The position numbers and the translations under genes were made by a program. Shown here piece after piece: positions 1 to 8,236 of a stretch of 26,946 nt of DNA. The DNA is from Oscillospiraceae bacterium (GTDB lineage Bacteria; Bacillota_A; Clostridia; Oscillospirales; CAG-272), in assembly GCA_015064425.1 (NCBI GenBank), contig SVSF01000014.1, positions 1 through 26,946 of the forward strand. Reading direction: 5' to 3'. Below the pieces are notes generated by a model. That model worked only from the letters and a program-made list of their open reading frames with translations. It was not told where the DNA came from and did not search any database. The stretch's first letter is position 1. Each line of letters begins with the position of its first letter.

Positions 1-684
1 TCCCCCATGCCGGATATCAACATAAGCGAAAAACCTTCTACGGCTGCTAATGCCAAGAAGCGTACAGTAGGAATTGCCCTGTGTTTCGCTTGTATTTTTA
101 TGGGCGGTGCAACAGAAAATGCCATGACCAATTGGATATCCGGATACCTTGAAGTATCTCTCGGTATATCAAAAGCTTTGGGCGATATTCTCGGTATGGC
201 GCTGTTCGCCGTACTTTTGGGACTTGGACGTACCTGGTATGCAAAATACGGAAAAAATGTAATAAACGTTATACTTTTCGGCATGATCGGTTCCATTGTC
301 TGCTATACTGCGGCAGCACTCGTAACAGTACCCGTAATTGCTGCAGCTGCATCTGTATTCGTTGGTCTTTGTACCTCTATGCTTTGGCCGGGTACTCTCA
401 TTCTTCTTGAGGAGAAGATTCCTCATCCCGGAGTTACTGCATATGCTTTAATGGCGGCAGGCGGAGACCTTGGAAGCTCCATAGCTCCACAGCTGTTGGG
501 CGCTGTGACCGACATAGTATCATCAAGTAATTCCGCTCAAAGAACAGCACTTTCGCTTGGAATATCAGCAGAACAAATAGGAATGAGGGCGGGAATGATG
601 GTGTCGGTAATATTTCCCATTATCGGACTGATCATAGTTCTCATTATGAAAAAATTCTTTATCAACAAGAAAAAGGTAGGATAA
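1..684 (+). CDS. MFS transporter, C-terminal half (5' partial)
   Basis: The reading frame is already open at base 1 and the gene continues upstream of the window; the first in-frame ATG at 7 is internal, because the visible 225+ residues hold only about six hydrophobic segments, half of a 12-helix major facilitator. The segment around residues 35-75, with TNWISGYLE, the glycine-rich LGDILGMALFAVLLGLGR and a basic WYAKYGKN loop, is typical of the start of the second MFS half. The LGSSIAPQLLG stretch near residue 155 fits helix 11, and the protein ends in a basic IMKKFFINKKK tail. The gene would be an integral membrane solute/proton transporter; sugar or sugar-derivative transport is plausible from the neighbouring hydrolase and mannosidase, but the substrate is unknown. 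The stop at 682-684 is 4 bases from the next start, so the two genes are almost certainly co-transcribed. Confidence 0.8.
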   Translation, partial: SPMPDINISEKPSTAANAKKRTVGIALCFACIFMGGATENAMTNWISGYLEVSLGISKALGDILGMALFAVLLGLGRTWYAKYGKNVINVILFGMIGSIVCYTAAALVTVPVIAAAASVFVGLCTSMLWPGTLILLEEKIPHPGVTAYALMAAGGDLGSSIAPQLLGAVTDIVSSSNSAQRTALSLGISAEQIGMRAGMMVSVIFPIIGLIIVLIMKKFFINKKKVG

Positions 685-688
685 GCAT

Positions 689-1318
689 ATGAAAGCAGAA
701 AAAATATACGGTAATGAATTCATCTTTCCTTACATCGCATTTATTCCTGATAATTTGGCAGATAGTCCTGCCCTCATCATTCAACTTCATGGAGCGGGAG
801 AACGCGGAGACGGCGGCGATGAGCTTGACCGTGTGACTTTGTTAGGGCTTTCAAATATCGTAAACGACAATAATCTAAAAAATACTGTACTTATAATGCC
901 TCAATGTCCAAAAAATAGTTTTTGGGCAGCGAAGACCGAAAGCCTGAAATCTTTTATAGATAAAATGATAGAAAAATATTCGGCAGACAAGAGCCGTATA
1001 TATCTTACAGGACTCAGTATGGGCGGCTTTGGGACATGGTATTGTGCTATGGCATATCCCGAACTTTTTGCCGCTATAGCTCCGTGTTGCGGCGGCGGTA
1101 TGGCGTGGAACGCATCTGTACTTACGATGCCCGTCTACGTTTTCCACGGTATGGATGATACGGTAGTATCCGTGAACCAAAGTCTTGAAATGATAAATGC
1201 ACTAAAAGGCATCAATCCTGAGCTTAAATACGAAATATACGAAGGAGTAGCTCATAATGTCTGGGACAAAGCATATACGGAAGATTTTCTTGAATGGCTT
1301 CTTTCAAAGCACAAATAA
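689..1318 (+). CDS. alpha/beta hydrolase, esterase (dienelactone hydrolase / PHB depolymerase-like)
   Basis: A 209-residue single-domain alpha/beta hydrolase without a signal peptide, so probably cytoplasmic. Visible features are the oxyanion-hole strand LIIQLHGAGERGD (about 28-40), the nucleophile elbow GLSMGGFGTW (GxSxG, serine near residue 109), the acid-bearing strand VFHGMDDTVV (about 151-160) and the catalytic His in YEGVAHNVWDKAY (about 184-196). The order Ser-Asp-His and the length fit the prolyl oligopeptidase/dienelactone hydrolase/esterase group that often acts on acetylated or feruloylated sugars. A Shine-Dalgarno-like AAAGGTAGG lies just before the ATG and the gene follows the MFS gene by 4 bases, so a transport-then-deacylate pair is a reasonable inference. 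The exact ester substrate cannot be told from sequence. Confidence 0.85.
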   Translation: MKAEKIYGNEFIFPYIAFIPDNLADSPALIIQLHGAGERGDGGDELDRVTLLGLSNIVNDNNLKNTVLIMPQCPKNSFWAAKTESLKSFIDKMIEKYSADKSRIYLTGLSMGGFGTWYCAMAYPELFAAIAPCCGGGMAWNASVLTMPVYVFHGMDDTVVSVNQSLEMINALKGINPELKYEIYEGVAHNVWDKAYTEDFLEWLLSKHK

Positions 1319-1356
1319 AATATCGGGAACCGCACAATGCGGTTTCCCGATATTTT
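1317..1356. terminator. bidirectional intrinsic terminator
   Basis: A near-perfect inverted repeat (AAAATATCGGGAA-CCGCA, 3-base loop, TGCGG-TTTCCCGATATTTT) with A-run on one side and T-run on the other. It starts at the stop codon of the hydrolase and sits 25 bases from the stop of the convergent mannosidase reading, so it can end both transcripts. Confidence 0.85.
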
Positions 1357-1381
1357 ATATTATACGATAAATCGTTCGGGC

Positions 1382-2359
1382 TTATCTGAAATACAGCGTA
1401 TATATTTCATGAGGCTCCGCAGCAAGTTCAAGCACATTTTCGTTTATGATATCAAGAGCGTCTTTTCTTTCTTCAGAGAGTTCGGTCTTATATGCTTCTT
1501 TTGTACCTGAGGGCAAAAATATCTTAAAGTTCGTTTTATCGCATCCGGTATTGAAAACACGCAGGATATGACCGTTTCCATGCTCCTCGCGCTTGAATGC
1601 AGTAACCGTAATACCTTTCCCCACAAGCCTTAATACTGATGCTCCGTCAGCTATTTCAATTCCTTTCCATTCGTCTTCTCTGAAAAATAATCCGTCGAGA
1701 TCGGTAGTCTGGAGAGCCGGACGTCCGCCGAAGAACTTTCTTCCGTCGGCACTGTCGTATACCCAAAGAACGGGATTTCTGACAGCGTTCATCCGGCTTA
1801 CCGCGCTTTCTTTTTCGGCACCGAATTCAAGTGCTAATTCCGCGCTTATCTCTCTCTTGCACTCTCCGTCGGGAGTTGTCCAATCTGCGCCGCACTCTTT
1901 TTCAGGCGAGGAGGTTATGGTTCCCGTAGAACGCAAAAGCGTAAGCAACACGTCTCCATTTTCCGAGGCGTGTTCATATTCGTGAAGTCCTCTGTTGTAT
2001 ATAGCAAGTCTTTCCCCGGCATCTTCAAGGTAAATAAGCCCGGAGTTGGGCTGATCAGGCCCTCTGTAACCGGGGAAATGTCCCTCTCCCAAACGTCTCT
2101 CCTTAAGCTCGTATGATGTAAGAGAGCTTGTGTATTTCGTATTGATATCGCTTCTTATACGCATACGCACGCGGTGATCCTCCGCCTCGTTCTTCATACA
2201 GCATCTTATATCTATGCGCTTTTTGCGTCTCTCAAGGCTTATCTCAATTTGAATGGGGAAAATGCAAGTCTCACTGTTTCTCTCTGTCATAGATGTGCCC
2301 GTAGGTATCTCGGGTTCGTATCTTAAAACGAGAGTCTTCTTGTATCCGTTCTCCTTCAC
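1382..2359 (-). CDS. GH38 alpha-mannosidase, C-terminal beta-domain fragment
   Basis: This is the C-terminal part of the same mannosidase in another frame. The first ATG of this frame lies at 2359, but the frame stays open and family-like back to about 2512, so the ATG is not a real start; no Shine-Dalgarno precedes it. Recognisable elements are GLHEYEHASENGDVLLTLLRS, the usual GLxEYE loop of GH38 C-terminal domains (about residues 122-143 from that ATG), a hydrophobic RVFNTG strand and a terminal EPHEIYTLYF strand typical of the end of these proteins. It has no catalytic residues of its own and would not be expected to act alone. Confidence 0.75.
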   Translation of the reverse strand: MKENGYKKTLVLRYEPEIPTGTSMTERNSETCIFPIQIEISLERRKKRIDIRCCMKNEAEDHRVRMRIRSDINTKYTSSLTSYELKERRLGEGHFPGYRGPDQPNSGLIYLEDAGERLAIYNRGLHEYEHASENGDVLLTLLRSTGTITSSPEKECGADWTTPDGECKREISAELALEFGAEKESAVSRMNAVRNPVLWVYDSADGRKFFGGRPALQTTDLDGLFFREDEWKGIEIADGASVLRLVGKGITVTAFKREEHGNGHILRVFNTGCDKTNFKIFLPSGTKEAYKTELSEERKDALDIINENVLELAAEPHEIYTLYFR

Positions 2360-2502
2360 CTTTATCTCCGAGGGATGGGATGTAAGCTTAATGGGCTTGT
2401 CTCCCGCAAGAGCGGTAAAGGTATAGCTGTGTCCTACGTCCGCGCTGTCCTCAACGGATATTATGTCCGAAATGACTCTTCCGCTTTTCTTAAAGAGAAG
2501 AT

Positions 2503-4065
2503 CTATCCGTCCTCTCCCACAGATATGCGATAGATCTCATTTTCTATCTCTCTCTTATCCGCATAAGCGTCAAGAATGTCCGCCCTTCCCTCTTTGGGGC
2601 TCACCTTCAAGAACTTGAAAGAATAGGGCACCATCTCACCGGGAGCAAATGCTATTCTGTATCTGTCGCACCAGAAGCCCCCGGGAAGATTTATAGGAGA
2701 ATAGCAGTTGAGCACAAATCTGTCCTTTCCGATAATATCAAAAGCTATATCCCTTCCCTCTCCGTCAGTGATTCTGAAGTTTTCCACGCCATCAACTTCG
2801 GGGAATAACACCTCCGCCTCCACCACATCGTCACGTGTCTCCGAGCAGGTATTGGCAAGAGTGAGTATATAGTCCTCATCACCTTCATGAACGTTTCTGT
2901 GTGATGATGCAAGTATAAGACCTCTGCGAATAAGCTCCTCCGCGGTCTGTCTTATGCGGAAGAAACGTTCCTCCATCTGGCGATGTACCGCATCATTACT
3001 GCAACCGCAGATAGAGTCATGAGCGTGATTTCGGACAAGCTCTTTCCAAAGATAACGCAGATAGTCACGGGGGTGCTTTTTATTTATTCCTCCGATATCA
3101 AGCATTTCATATAGAGGTTCAAGCCTGTAGCAAAGTATATCTTCGCAAAGATCGTTTGCCTGCTTCAAGTAGACTCTTGAGGAGAGCGTTCCCTGAAGTA
3201 TCATTGAGTCTGTCCCTTCGCGCATTTCCCCTTTGCATACAGGTACGTCTATTTTGTTTTTGCGGATATGATCAAAGCACCGCTTTATGTAGTCCTCGAG
3301 CCTTCCCTGATATATCCTGTCATCACCCAAAACTTCTTGAAGCTTATCAAGTATAGGTAAAAGATCCTCCTGCGCCTCAAGATGGTCAACACCATTCATT
3401 AAAAGTCTGAAAGGGACCTTGGACATACGGTCAAGCAGCGTCTCATTATGATCAATAAGCTTTTTTGCCTTATTTATATCGGAATCGAAGCGTTGAGCGT
3501 TATTATACCAAAGGTTCATAAATACGGCATCTGCCCTCGTACCGTCGGTACCCTCCCAACAAAACTCGGATGGGGACAAACCTATCACAGTTTTGCCGTC
3601 CTTTTCGTACAGCTTTCTGTTTCCGCGCCCGAATACGACGTTGTTTATACCAAAGCCCTTAAGTATCTGCGGAAGCTGTCCAATAATGCCGAACTGATCG
3701 GGGCAGTATCCCACCTTCCCGCATTTTCCGAAGGCTTTTGCTATCTCTGTTCCTATAATAAGATTTCGAACGGTAGATTCACCGGAGCTCAGAAAAAAAT
3801 CATTCTGCACATACCACGGTCCTACTATCAACTGACCGTTTTTCACATATTTGATAAGTTCATCCCGTCTTTCCGGCCGTATCTCGAGATAGTCCTCTAA
3901 AACCACCGTCTGTGCATCCATATGGAATACATAGCGTTCATCCTCTGAAAAAATATTAAGTACATTATCTATAAGATCCACCAGTCTCATTCTGAAAAGG
4001 TCGTAAGGCTGATACCATTCTCTGTCCCAATGTGTGTGGGATATTATGCAATATTCTTTTTCCAT
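2503..4065 (-). CDS. GH38 alpha-mannosidase, N-terminal catalytic fragment
   Basis: A 520-residue fragment carrying the whole GH38 catalytic barrel. The N-terminus HTHWDREW (residues 10-17) supplies the zinc ligands His12 and Asp14; YCPDQFG (120-126) holds Asp123, expected to be both zinc ligand and catalytic nucleophile; RNHAHDSICGC (345-355) contains the last zinc-binding His. This retaining, zinc-dependent family removes alpha-mannosyl residues, including from mannosylglycerate or from N-glycan fragments. No signal peptide is visible, so the enzyme would work on imported oligosaccharide in the cytoplasm. The start is supported by AAGGGAG upstream of the ATG and by a strong promoter at 4098-4126. 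Translation as written ends early at 2503 and lacks the C-terminal beta domains; whether the fragment folds is unknown. Confidence 0.85.
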   Translation of the reverse strand: MEKEYCIISHTHWDREWYQPYDLFRMRLVDLIDNVLNIFSEDERYVFHMDAQTVVLEDYLEIRPERRDELIKYVKNGQLIVGPWYVQNDFFLSSGESTVRNLIIGTEIAKAFGKCGKVGYCPDQFGIIGQLPQILKGFGINNVVFGRGNRKLYEKDGKTVIGLSPSEFCWEGTDGTRADAVFMNLWYNNAQRFDSDINKAKKLIDHNETLLDRMSKVPFRLLMNGVDHLEAQEDLLPILDKLQEVLGDDRIYQGRLEDYIKRCFDHIRKNKIDVPVCKGEMREGTDSMILQGTLSSRVYLKQANDLCEDILCYRLEPLYEMLDIGGINKKHPRDYLRYLWKELVRNHAHDSICGCSNDAVHRQMEERFFRIRQTAEELIRRGLILASSHRNVHEGDEDYILTLANTCSETRDDVVEAEVLFPEVDGVENFRITDGEGRDIAFDIIGKDRFVLNCYSPINLPGGFWCDRYRIAFAPGEMVPYSFKFLKVSPKEGRADILDAYADKREIENEIYRISVGEDG

Positions 4066-4097
4066 GCTGCTACTCCCTTCGGTATTTTTCTGTTTTC

Positions 4098-4126
4098 AGT
4101 ATATCAAAGGCAATTTTTACTGTCAA
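4098..4126 (-). promoter_or_regulatory. sigma-A promoter for the mannosidase
   Basis: On the minus strand TTGACA (4126-4121) and TATACT (4103-4098) are separated by exactly 17 bases; transcription would start about 25 bases before the ATG at 4065. Confidence 0.8.
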
Positions 4127-4170
4127 TAAAACAAATAAGATCAGTATCTATTTTTTGTGGATTTGCTTTC

Positions 4171-4199
4171 TTTACAAAAGGCACAACGAATGATATAAT
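4171..4199 (+). promoter_or_regulatory. sigma-A promoter for rhaM
   Basis: TTTACA (4171-4176) and consensus TATAAT (4194-4199) are 17 bases apart, and the start codon follows 30 bases later with AAAGGA between. The promoter is back-to-back with the mannosidase promoter; only 44 bases separate the two -35 boxes, and I see no clear operator palindrome between them. Confidence 0.8.
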
Positions 4200-4229
4200 A
4201 AAAGAAAGCCAAAGAAAGGACGTGCGTTT

Positions 4230-4547
4230 ATGGAAAAATATACTTGGAAAGCCACCGTAAAAGAAGGATGTATGGAGGAATACGTGCGCAGACACGATGC
4301 CCTGCCAGAAGATATGGCAAAAGTGCTTAGAGATGCGGGCATCTGCAACTACACAATATGGAACGTAGGTAACGAGCTTTTCGGATATTATGAATGCAAA
4401 TACGGCATAAATTACGCCGCTAAGGTCCAGAACGAAAGCCCCGTCGTTAAAGCTTGGGATGAATATATGTCAGACATACTAATTATGGAAAAGGACCCCG
4501 TAACGGGTGTTCAGCCCCTGCTTAAAAAGGTTTTCGATTTTAACTGA
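4230..4547 (+). CDS. rhaM: L-rhamnose mutarotase (RhaM family)
   Basis: A complete 105-residue member of the L-rhamnose mutarotase family, which interconverts the alpha and beta anomers of L-rhamnose (some relatives act on L-fucose) in the cytoplasm and feeds the isomerase. The family signature EEYVRRHDALPEDM (16-29) includes His22, the position of the catalytic His of the E. coli enzyme. NYTIWNVGNELFGYYE (40-55) and the C-terminal KAWDEYMSDILIMEKDPVTG (80-99) also match; family members are normally 100-110 residues. No other rhamnose gene is visible here, so it may be an orphan that works with enzymes elsewhere. It has its own promoter and there is no terminator before the pfl promoter, so some readthrough into the riboswitch is possible. 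Confidence 0.9.
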   Translation: MEKYTWKATVKEGCMEEYVRRHDALPEDMAKVLRDAGICNYTIWNVGNELFGYYECKYGINYAAKVQNESPVVKAWDEYMSDILIMEKDPVTGVQPLLKKVFDFN

Positions 4548-4557
4548 TAAATTCCGA

Positions 4558-4586
4558 TTGACAAAAGCGATACGGTAGTGTATAAT
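4558..4586 (+). promoter_or_regulatory. sigma-A promoter for the riboswitch-pflBA transcript
   Basis: Consensus TTGACA (4558-4563), 17-base spacer, consensus TATAAT (4581-4586). It begins 10 bases after the rhaM stop and places the RNA start just ahead of the ZTP aptamer. Confidence 0.9.
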
Positions 4587-4594
4587 AAGAACAG

Positions 4595-4669
4595 GGTTTT
4601 TACATGACTGACGGATTTCGCGGAACACCGCGGGGAAGTGTAAAAATTATATTGTCGACCGTCTGGGCA
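4595..4669 (+). ncRNA. ZTP (pfl-type) riboswitch aptamer
   Basis: The leader carries the hallmarks of the pfl RNA motif, which binds the purine intermediates ZMP and ZTP. Stem P1 is formed by TTTTTACA (4597-4604) and TGTAAAAA (4639-4646). It encloses GACTGACGG (4606-4614) and CACCGCGGGGAAG (4626-4638), matching the conserved GACUGxCG and CCGxGGGGA elements. A short linker leads to CCGTCTGGGC (4659-4668), the conserved 3' element that forms the second domain and ligand pocket. The family is known to precede one-carbon and purine genes and, as its name reflects, pfl genes. ZTP builds up when 10-formyl-tetrahydrofolate is short; switching on formate production would relieve this. Confidence 0.9.
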
Positions 4670-4708
4670 AGATCAGTTCGTGTGAACCGATTTTGCCCTT
4701 TTTGTTTT
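4665..4708 (+). terminator. riboswitch-controlled intrinsic terminator
   Basis: GGGCAA..ATC..GTTC (4665-4680) pairs with GAAC..GAT..TTGCCC (4684-4698), followed by TTTTTGTTTT. The 5' arm reuses the GGGC of the conserved aptamer element, so ligand-bound aptamer and terminator cannot both form. This is the layout expected of a ZTP 'on' switch that acts on transcription. Confidence 0.88.
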
Positions 4709-4733
4709 CGGTTCACCGTAGTACAAGGAGAAA

Positions 4734-6968
4734 ATGATGAGACACGAAAATTGGACAGGCTTTAAAGAAGGCGTATGGCAAGACGAAATAAACGTACGCG
4801 ATTTTATCCAGACAAACTACAAAGAATATACGGGGGACGATGCGTTTCTTGCATCCTCAACGCCCCGTACTGACAGAATAATGAGCAAAGTACGTGACCT
4901 TATGAAGAAGGAGCGTATGAACGGGGGCGTTCTCGATGTAGATACCGATACAGTATCATCTCTTACCAGCTATGCTCCCGGATATATTGATAAAGATGAT
5001 GAGCTTATCGTGGGTCTGCAAACAGACAGCCCCTTAAAAAGAGGTGTGCATCCTTTTGGCGGCATCCGTATGGCTCGTCAGGCTTGCGCCGCTTACGGAT
5101 ACAGACTCAGTGATAAGGTAGAGGATGAGTTTCGTTACCGCACTACTCACAACGATGGAGTTTTCCGTGCGTATACGGATGAAATGAGGCAGGCACGTAA
5201 GTGTCATGTTATAACCGGGCTCCCTGATGCCTACGGAAGAGGCCGAATAATCGGAGACTACCGCCGCGTAGCTCTTTACGGCATAGACAAGCTTATAGAG
5301 GAAAAGAAAAAAGATAAAAATGCTCTTGCTGCAAGTACATTTGATGCAGATCTGGTCCGTCTGTCCGAAGAGCTGTTCCAGCAGATAAACTTTTTGGGAT
5401 ATCTCAAGGAAATGGCTGAAATGTACGGATATGACATAAGCCGTCCTGCCGCAAATGCAAGAGAAGCGATACAATGGACATATTTTGCATATCTTGCCGC
5501 TATCAAAGAGCAGAACGGCGCCGCAATGTCCTTAGGAAGAGTCAGCACCTTCTTTGATATCTATATTGAAAGAGATATGGAAAGAGGAATACTCAGTGAA
5601 GAAGAAGCGCAGGAGCTTATGGATGATTTTGTTATAAAGCTCCGTATAGCCAGACTTCTCCGTACAACGGAATATAATGAGCTTTTCGGCGGTGACCCTA
5701 TGTGGATAACCGAATCCGTGGGCGGAATGGGAAAAGACGGAAGAACTCTTGTTACCAAAAACAGCTTCCGCATACTTAATACGCTCTATACCCTCGGAAG
5801 CTCCTCCGAGCCCAACCTTACCGTCCTTTGGTCCGCTTCCCTTCCCGAAAACTTTAAACGATTCTGCGCCAAGGTCTCTGCAGATACAGACTCCATACAG
5901 TATGAGAATGATGATCTTATGCGTCCTTTACACGGAGACGATTATGCTATTGCTTGTTGCGTATCCGCAATGGAAATCGGCAAACAAATGCAATTTTTCG
6001 GTGCAAGATGCAATCTCGCAAAGCTTTTGCTTATTGCGATAAACGGAGGATACGATACCTCGAGCGGAATACATATAGGTCCGCAAATGTCCGTTATGAG
6101 CGGCGACACTCTCAACATTGACGAAGTAATGGAAAGATACTCTATCTACATCGAATGGCTCAGCCGACTCTACGTAAATACGATGAACGTGATTCATTAT
6201 ATGCACGATAAATATGCTTACGAAAAGACACAAATGGCGCTTTATGACACAAACGTAGAGCGTCTTATGGCATTTGGCATAGCAGGTCTTTCTGTAGTTG
6301 CGGATTCTCTCAGCGCAATAAAATATGCTGAAGTACATCCCATCAAGGACGCTCTCGGATATATCACCGATTTCAATACAGAAGGAGATTTTCCCAAATA
6401 CGGAAATGACGACGATCGCGTAGATCTCATTGCACGCGATATGGCACACAAGGTCATTACAGAGCTTCGTAAAACTCCCGCATACAGAGGAGCTATACAT
6501 ACATTGTCGGTGCTGACTATTACCTCGAACGTAATGTACGGAAAGCACACGGGCGCAACACCCGACGGAAGAACAGACGGTACTCCTTTTGCCCCCGGAG
6601 CAAACCCGATGCACAACAGAGAGGAGAACGGTGCCCTTGCTTCCCTTAACTCTGTAGCAAAAATACGCTACGAGGATTGCCGTGACGGAATTTCAAATAC
6701 CTTCTCCATTACACCTGACGCATTGGGCAAAACAAAAGAAGAAAGAATAGCAAATCTCGTAGCCATATTGGACGGATATTTTGCAAAGAAAGCTCACCAC
6801 CTTAACGTAAACGTTCTTGACCGTTCTACCCTTATAAAGGCATATGAAGATCCCGAAGCTTACCCGAATCTTACTATTCGTGTTTCGGGATATGCGGTAA
6901 ACTTCAATAAGCTTTCCCGTGAACAGCAAAGAGAAGTAATAAGCCGTACCTTCCACGAAAGCGTATGA
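4734..6968 (+). CDS. pflB: formate C-acetyltransferase (pyruvate formate-lyase)
   Basis: A glycyl-radical enzyme that converts pyruvate and CoA to acetyl-CoA and formate under anaerobic conditions. At 744 residues it is close to the 760 of the E. coli enzyme. The active-site pair Cys408-Cys409 sits in [20 protein letters not shown], and the radical Gly719 sits in RVSGYAVNF, 25 residues from the C-terminus as expected. The CC pair and the following QMQFFGAR are specific to true pyruvate formate-lyases rather than glycerol or choline relatives. Two ATGs stand side by side (4734 and 4737); the AAGGAG at 4725-4730 is better spaced for the second. Expression is gated by the ZTP riboswitch, and the stop overlaps the start of its activase gene. 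Confidence 0.97.
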   Translation: MMRHENWTGFKEGVWQDEINVRDFIQTNYKEYTGDDAFLASSTPRTDRIMSKVRDLMKKERMNGGVLDVDTDTVSSLTSYAPGYIDKDDELIVGLQTDSPLKRGVHPFGGIRMARQACAAYGYRLSDKVEDEFRYRTTHNDGVFRAYTDEMRQARKCHVITGLPDAYGRGRIIGDYRRVALYGIDKLIEEKKKDKNALAASTFDADLVRLSEELFQQINFLGYLKEMAEMYGYDISRPAANAREAIQWTYFAYLAAIKEQNGAAMSLGRVSTFFDIYIERDMERGILSEEEAQELMDDFVIKLRIARLLRTTEYNELFGGDPMWITESVGGMGKDGRTLVTKNSFRILNTLYTLGSSSEPNLTVLWSASLPENFKRFCAKVSADTDSIQYENDDLMRPLHGDDYAIACCVSAMEIGKQMQFFGARCNLAKLLLIAINGGYDTSSGIHIGPQMSVMSGDTLNIDEVMERYSIYIEWLSRLYVNTMNVIHYMHDKYAYEKTQMALYDTNVERLMAFGIAGLSVVADSLSAIKYAEVHPIKDALGYITDFNTEGDFPKYGNDDDRVDLIARDMAHKVITELRKTPAYRGAIHTLSVLTITSNVMYGKHTGATPDGRTDGTPFAPGANPMHNREENGALASLNSVAKIRYEDCRDGISNTFSITPDALGKTKEERIANLVAILDGYFAKKAHHLNVNVLDRSTLIKAYEDPEAYPNLTIRVSGYAVNFNKLSREQQREVISRTFHESV

Positions 6969-7669
6969 TGAAAGGACGCGTTCATTCTATTCAGAGCCTC
7001 GGCACCGTTGACGGACCGGGGGTAAGATTTGTAGTATTCCTCCAGGGATGCAACCTCAGATGTAAATGTTGCCATAATCCCGACACATGGGAAGCAGGTA
7101 CAGGAAAAGAATACACTCCTGAAGAGATAGTAAAAAGGGCTCTAAGGTACAAAGAATATTTCGGGATTGAGGGAGGCATTACCCTCTCCGGAGGAGAACC
7201 TCTTCTTCAGGCAGAGTTTGCTTATGAAATATTTTCCCTTTGCAAGAAGGAAGGTATAAACACCTGTCTTGATACCTCGGGAAGCACACTCAATGCTTCG
7301 GTAAAGAAATTGCTTGAGGTAACAGACCGTATCCTTCTTGACGTAAAATATTCTACAGATAAAGAATATAAAGACAACGTAGGCTGCTCCATAGTTCCCG
7401 TAATGGAATTTTTGAGCTATATCAACAGTATATCCATTCCCGTTACTCTGCGTCAGGTTATCATAAAAGGGATAAACGACACCGAGGAAAGCGTCAAGTA
7501 TCTTGCCGAATTAAAAGAAAGATATTCTCTGATTGACAAGATAGAACTCCTTCCGTTTCGCAAGATATGCCAGGTGAAATACGATAATATGGGTATAGCC
7601 TTTCCCTTTTCCCATATCCCCGAAACAGACGGAAATACTATAGAAAAACTAAGTGAATACATAAAATAA
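6965..7669 (+). CDS. pflA: pyruvate formate-lyase activating enzyme (radical SAM)
   Basis: A 234-residue radical SAM protein that abstracts the hydrogen from the PflB glycine. The CX3CX2C cluster motif is Cys29, Cys33 and Cys36 in [15 protein letters not shown], preceded by the family N-terminus [31 protein letters not shown] (about 71-83) is the GGE SAM-binding motif, and LLDVKYS and [11 protein letters not shown] follow in the normal order. The length fits PflA and there is no extra ferredoxin insert, which distinguishes it from activases of other glycyl-radical enzymes. The first ATG (6965) overlaps the pflB stop; an adjacent ATG at 6968 is equally possible. Translation is probably coupled to pflB, as no strong Shine-Dalgarno is seen. 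Confidence 0.96.
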   Translation: MMKGRVHSIQSLGTVDGPGVRFVVFLQGCNLRCKCCHNPDTWEAGTGKEYTPEEIVKRALRYKEYFGIEGGITLSGGEPLLQAEFAYEIFSLCKKEGINTCLDTSGSTLNASVKKLLEVTDRILLDVKYSTDKEYKDNVGCSIVPVMEFLSYINSISIPVTLRQVIIKGINDTEESVKYLAELKERYSLIDKIELLPFRKICQVKYDNMGIAFPFSHIPETDGNTIEKLSEYIK

Positions 7670-7693
7670 AAAGGACGGATACCCGTCCTTTTT
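7668..7693. terminator. bidirectional terminator after pflA
   Basis: A perfect 11-bp stem, AAAAAGGACGG / CCGTCCTTTTT, with a four-base loop (ATAC), directly after the pflA stop. On the minus strand it lies 3 bases beyond the spoVAC stop, so it serves both convergent units. Confidence 0.92.
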
Positions 7694-7696
7694 ATT

Positions 7697-8170
7697 TTAT
7701 ATTATATTTGTTACCCAATATATTATTCCGTATATTACGGATGCGGATATTCCGTAAAGGATAACGGGACCCGATATGCTAAATATCTTCGCTCCCACAC
7801 CCAATATAAATCCTTCGCTTTTTGAATCAATGGCAGGGGCTGCCATTGCATTGGCAAAGCCCGTTATAGGGACCAATGTTCCTGCTCCGGCGTGTTTGGC
7901 GATCTTTTTATACAGATCAAGTCCTGTCAGAAGTATACTTAAGAATATGAGACTTACAGATACCAAGGATGCGGCTTCTGTTTCTTCTATTCCGATACGA
8001 ACGTATAAATTCTTCAATACTTCCCCGATCACACAGATCATACCTCCGACAAAAAATGCACAGCAGCAATTTTTTAATACGTCAGACTTTTTTGCCCTTT
8101 TATCCGCATATTTTCTATACGCCTTTTTAGCAGATTCGTATGCTTTATCGTTGTCTTTGTTTTTTCCCAT
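7697..8170 (-). CDS. spoVAC: stage V sporulation protein AC
   Basis: A 157-residue membrane protein of the SpoVAC/SpoVAEB family, part of the inner-membrane channel that loads dipicolinic acid into spores and releases it at germination; SpoVAC of Bacillus is mechanosensitive. After a charged Lys-rich N-terminus (1-30) come about four hydrophobic segments. The family signatures are AFFVGGMICVIGE (about 38-50), LLTGLDLYKKIAKHAGAGTLVPITGFANAMAAPAIDSKSEGF split by a hydrophilic turn (about 80-121), and a final hydrophobic ILYGISASVIYGIIYW. GGAGG (8177-8181) precedes the ATG. Partner genes spoVAD and spoVAE(B), normally adjacent, are absent here; DUF4830 is upstream instead. I could not find a convincing sigma-G promoter. 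Confidence 0.92.
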   Translation of the reverse strand: MGKNKDNDKAYESAKKAYRKYADKRAKKSDVLKNCCCAFFVGGMICVIGEVLKNLYVRIGIEETEAASLVSVSLIFLSILLTGLDLYKKIAKHAGAGTLVPITGFANAMAAPAIDSKSEGFILGVGAKIFSISGPVILYGISASVIYGIIYWVTNII

Positions 8171-8236
8171 ATCAGTCCTCCGGATATATTTTTACATATT
8201 ATTGACAAACAGAGAAAAAATATATACGTAGCATGC

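Larger units (their letters stand above)
1382..4065 (-). pseudogene. GH38 alpha-mannosidase, whole locus with one frameshift
   Basis: Two adjacent minus-strand reading frames are the N- and C-terminal parts of one GH38 alpha-mannosidase. The N-terminal frame reaches VGEDG and stops at 2505-2503. The other frame, readable from about 2512, continues as GRIDLLFKKSGRVIS, the expected continuation. One missing base would join them; loss of one copy of a GGAC unit (2509-2512) would also do it and would restore EDGRIDLL. The joined product is about 895 residues, normal for bacterial GH38 enzymes. The rest of the gene shows no other damage, so the lesion is recent, an assembly or sequencing error, or (least likely, no slippery heptamer seen) recoding. 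Confidence 0.75.

Noticed and set aside
5928..6614. A 228-codon minus-strand open frame inside pflB
   Set aside because: It is antisense to the highly conserved PflB, has no domain and no start signals; treated as a shadow frame. The same applies to the 249-codon frame at 9972-10721 opposite the rlmI-like gene and the 233-codon frame at 19718-20419.
8180..8236. Sigma-G-like pair (GTATA and AATAATA) upstream of spoVAC
   Set aside because: The spacer counts to 19 bases instead of 17-18 and the -10 lacks the leading C, so it is too weak to call in an AT-rich gap.
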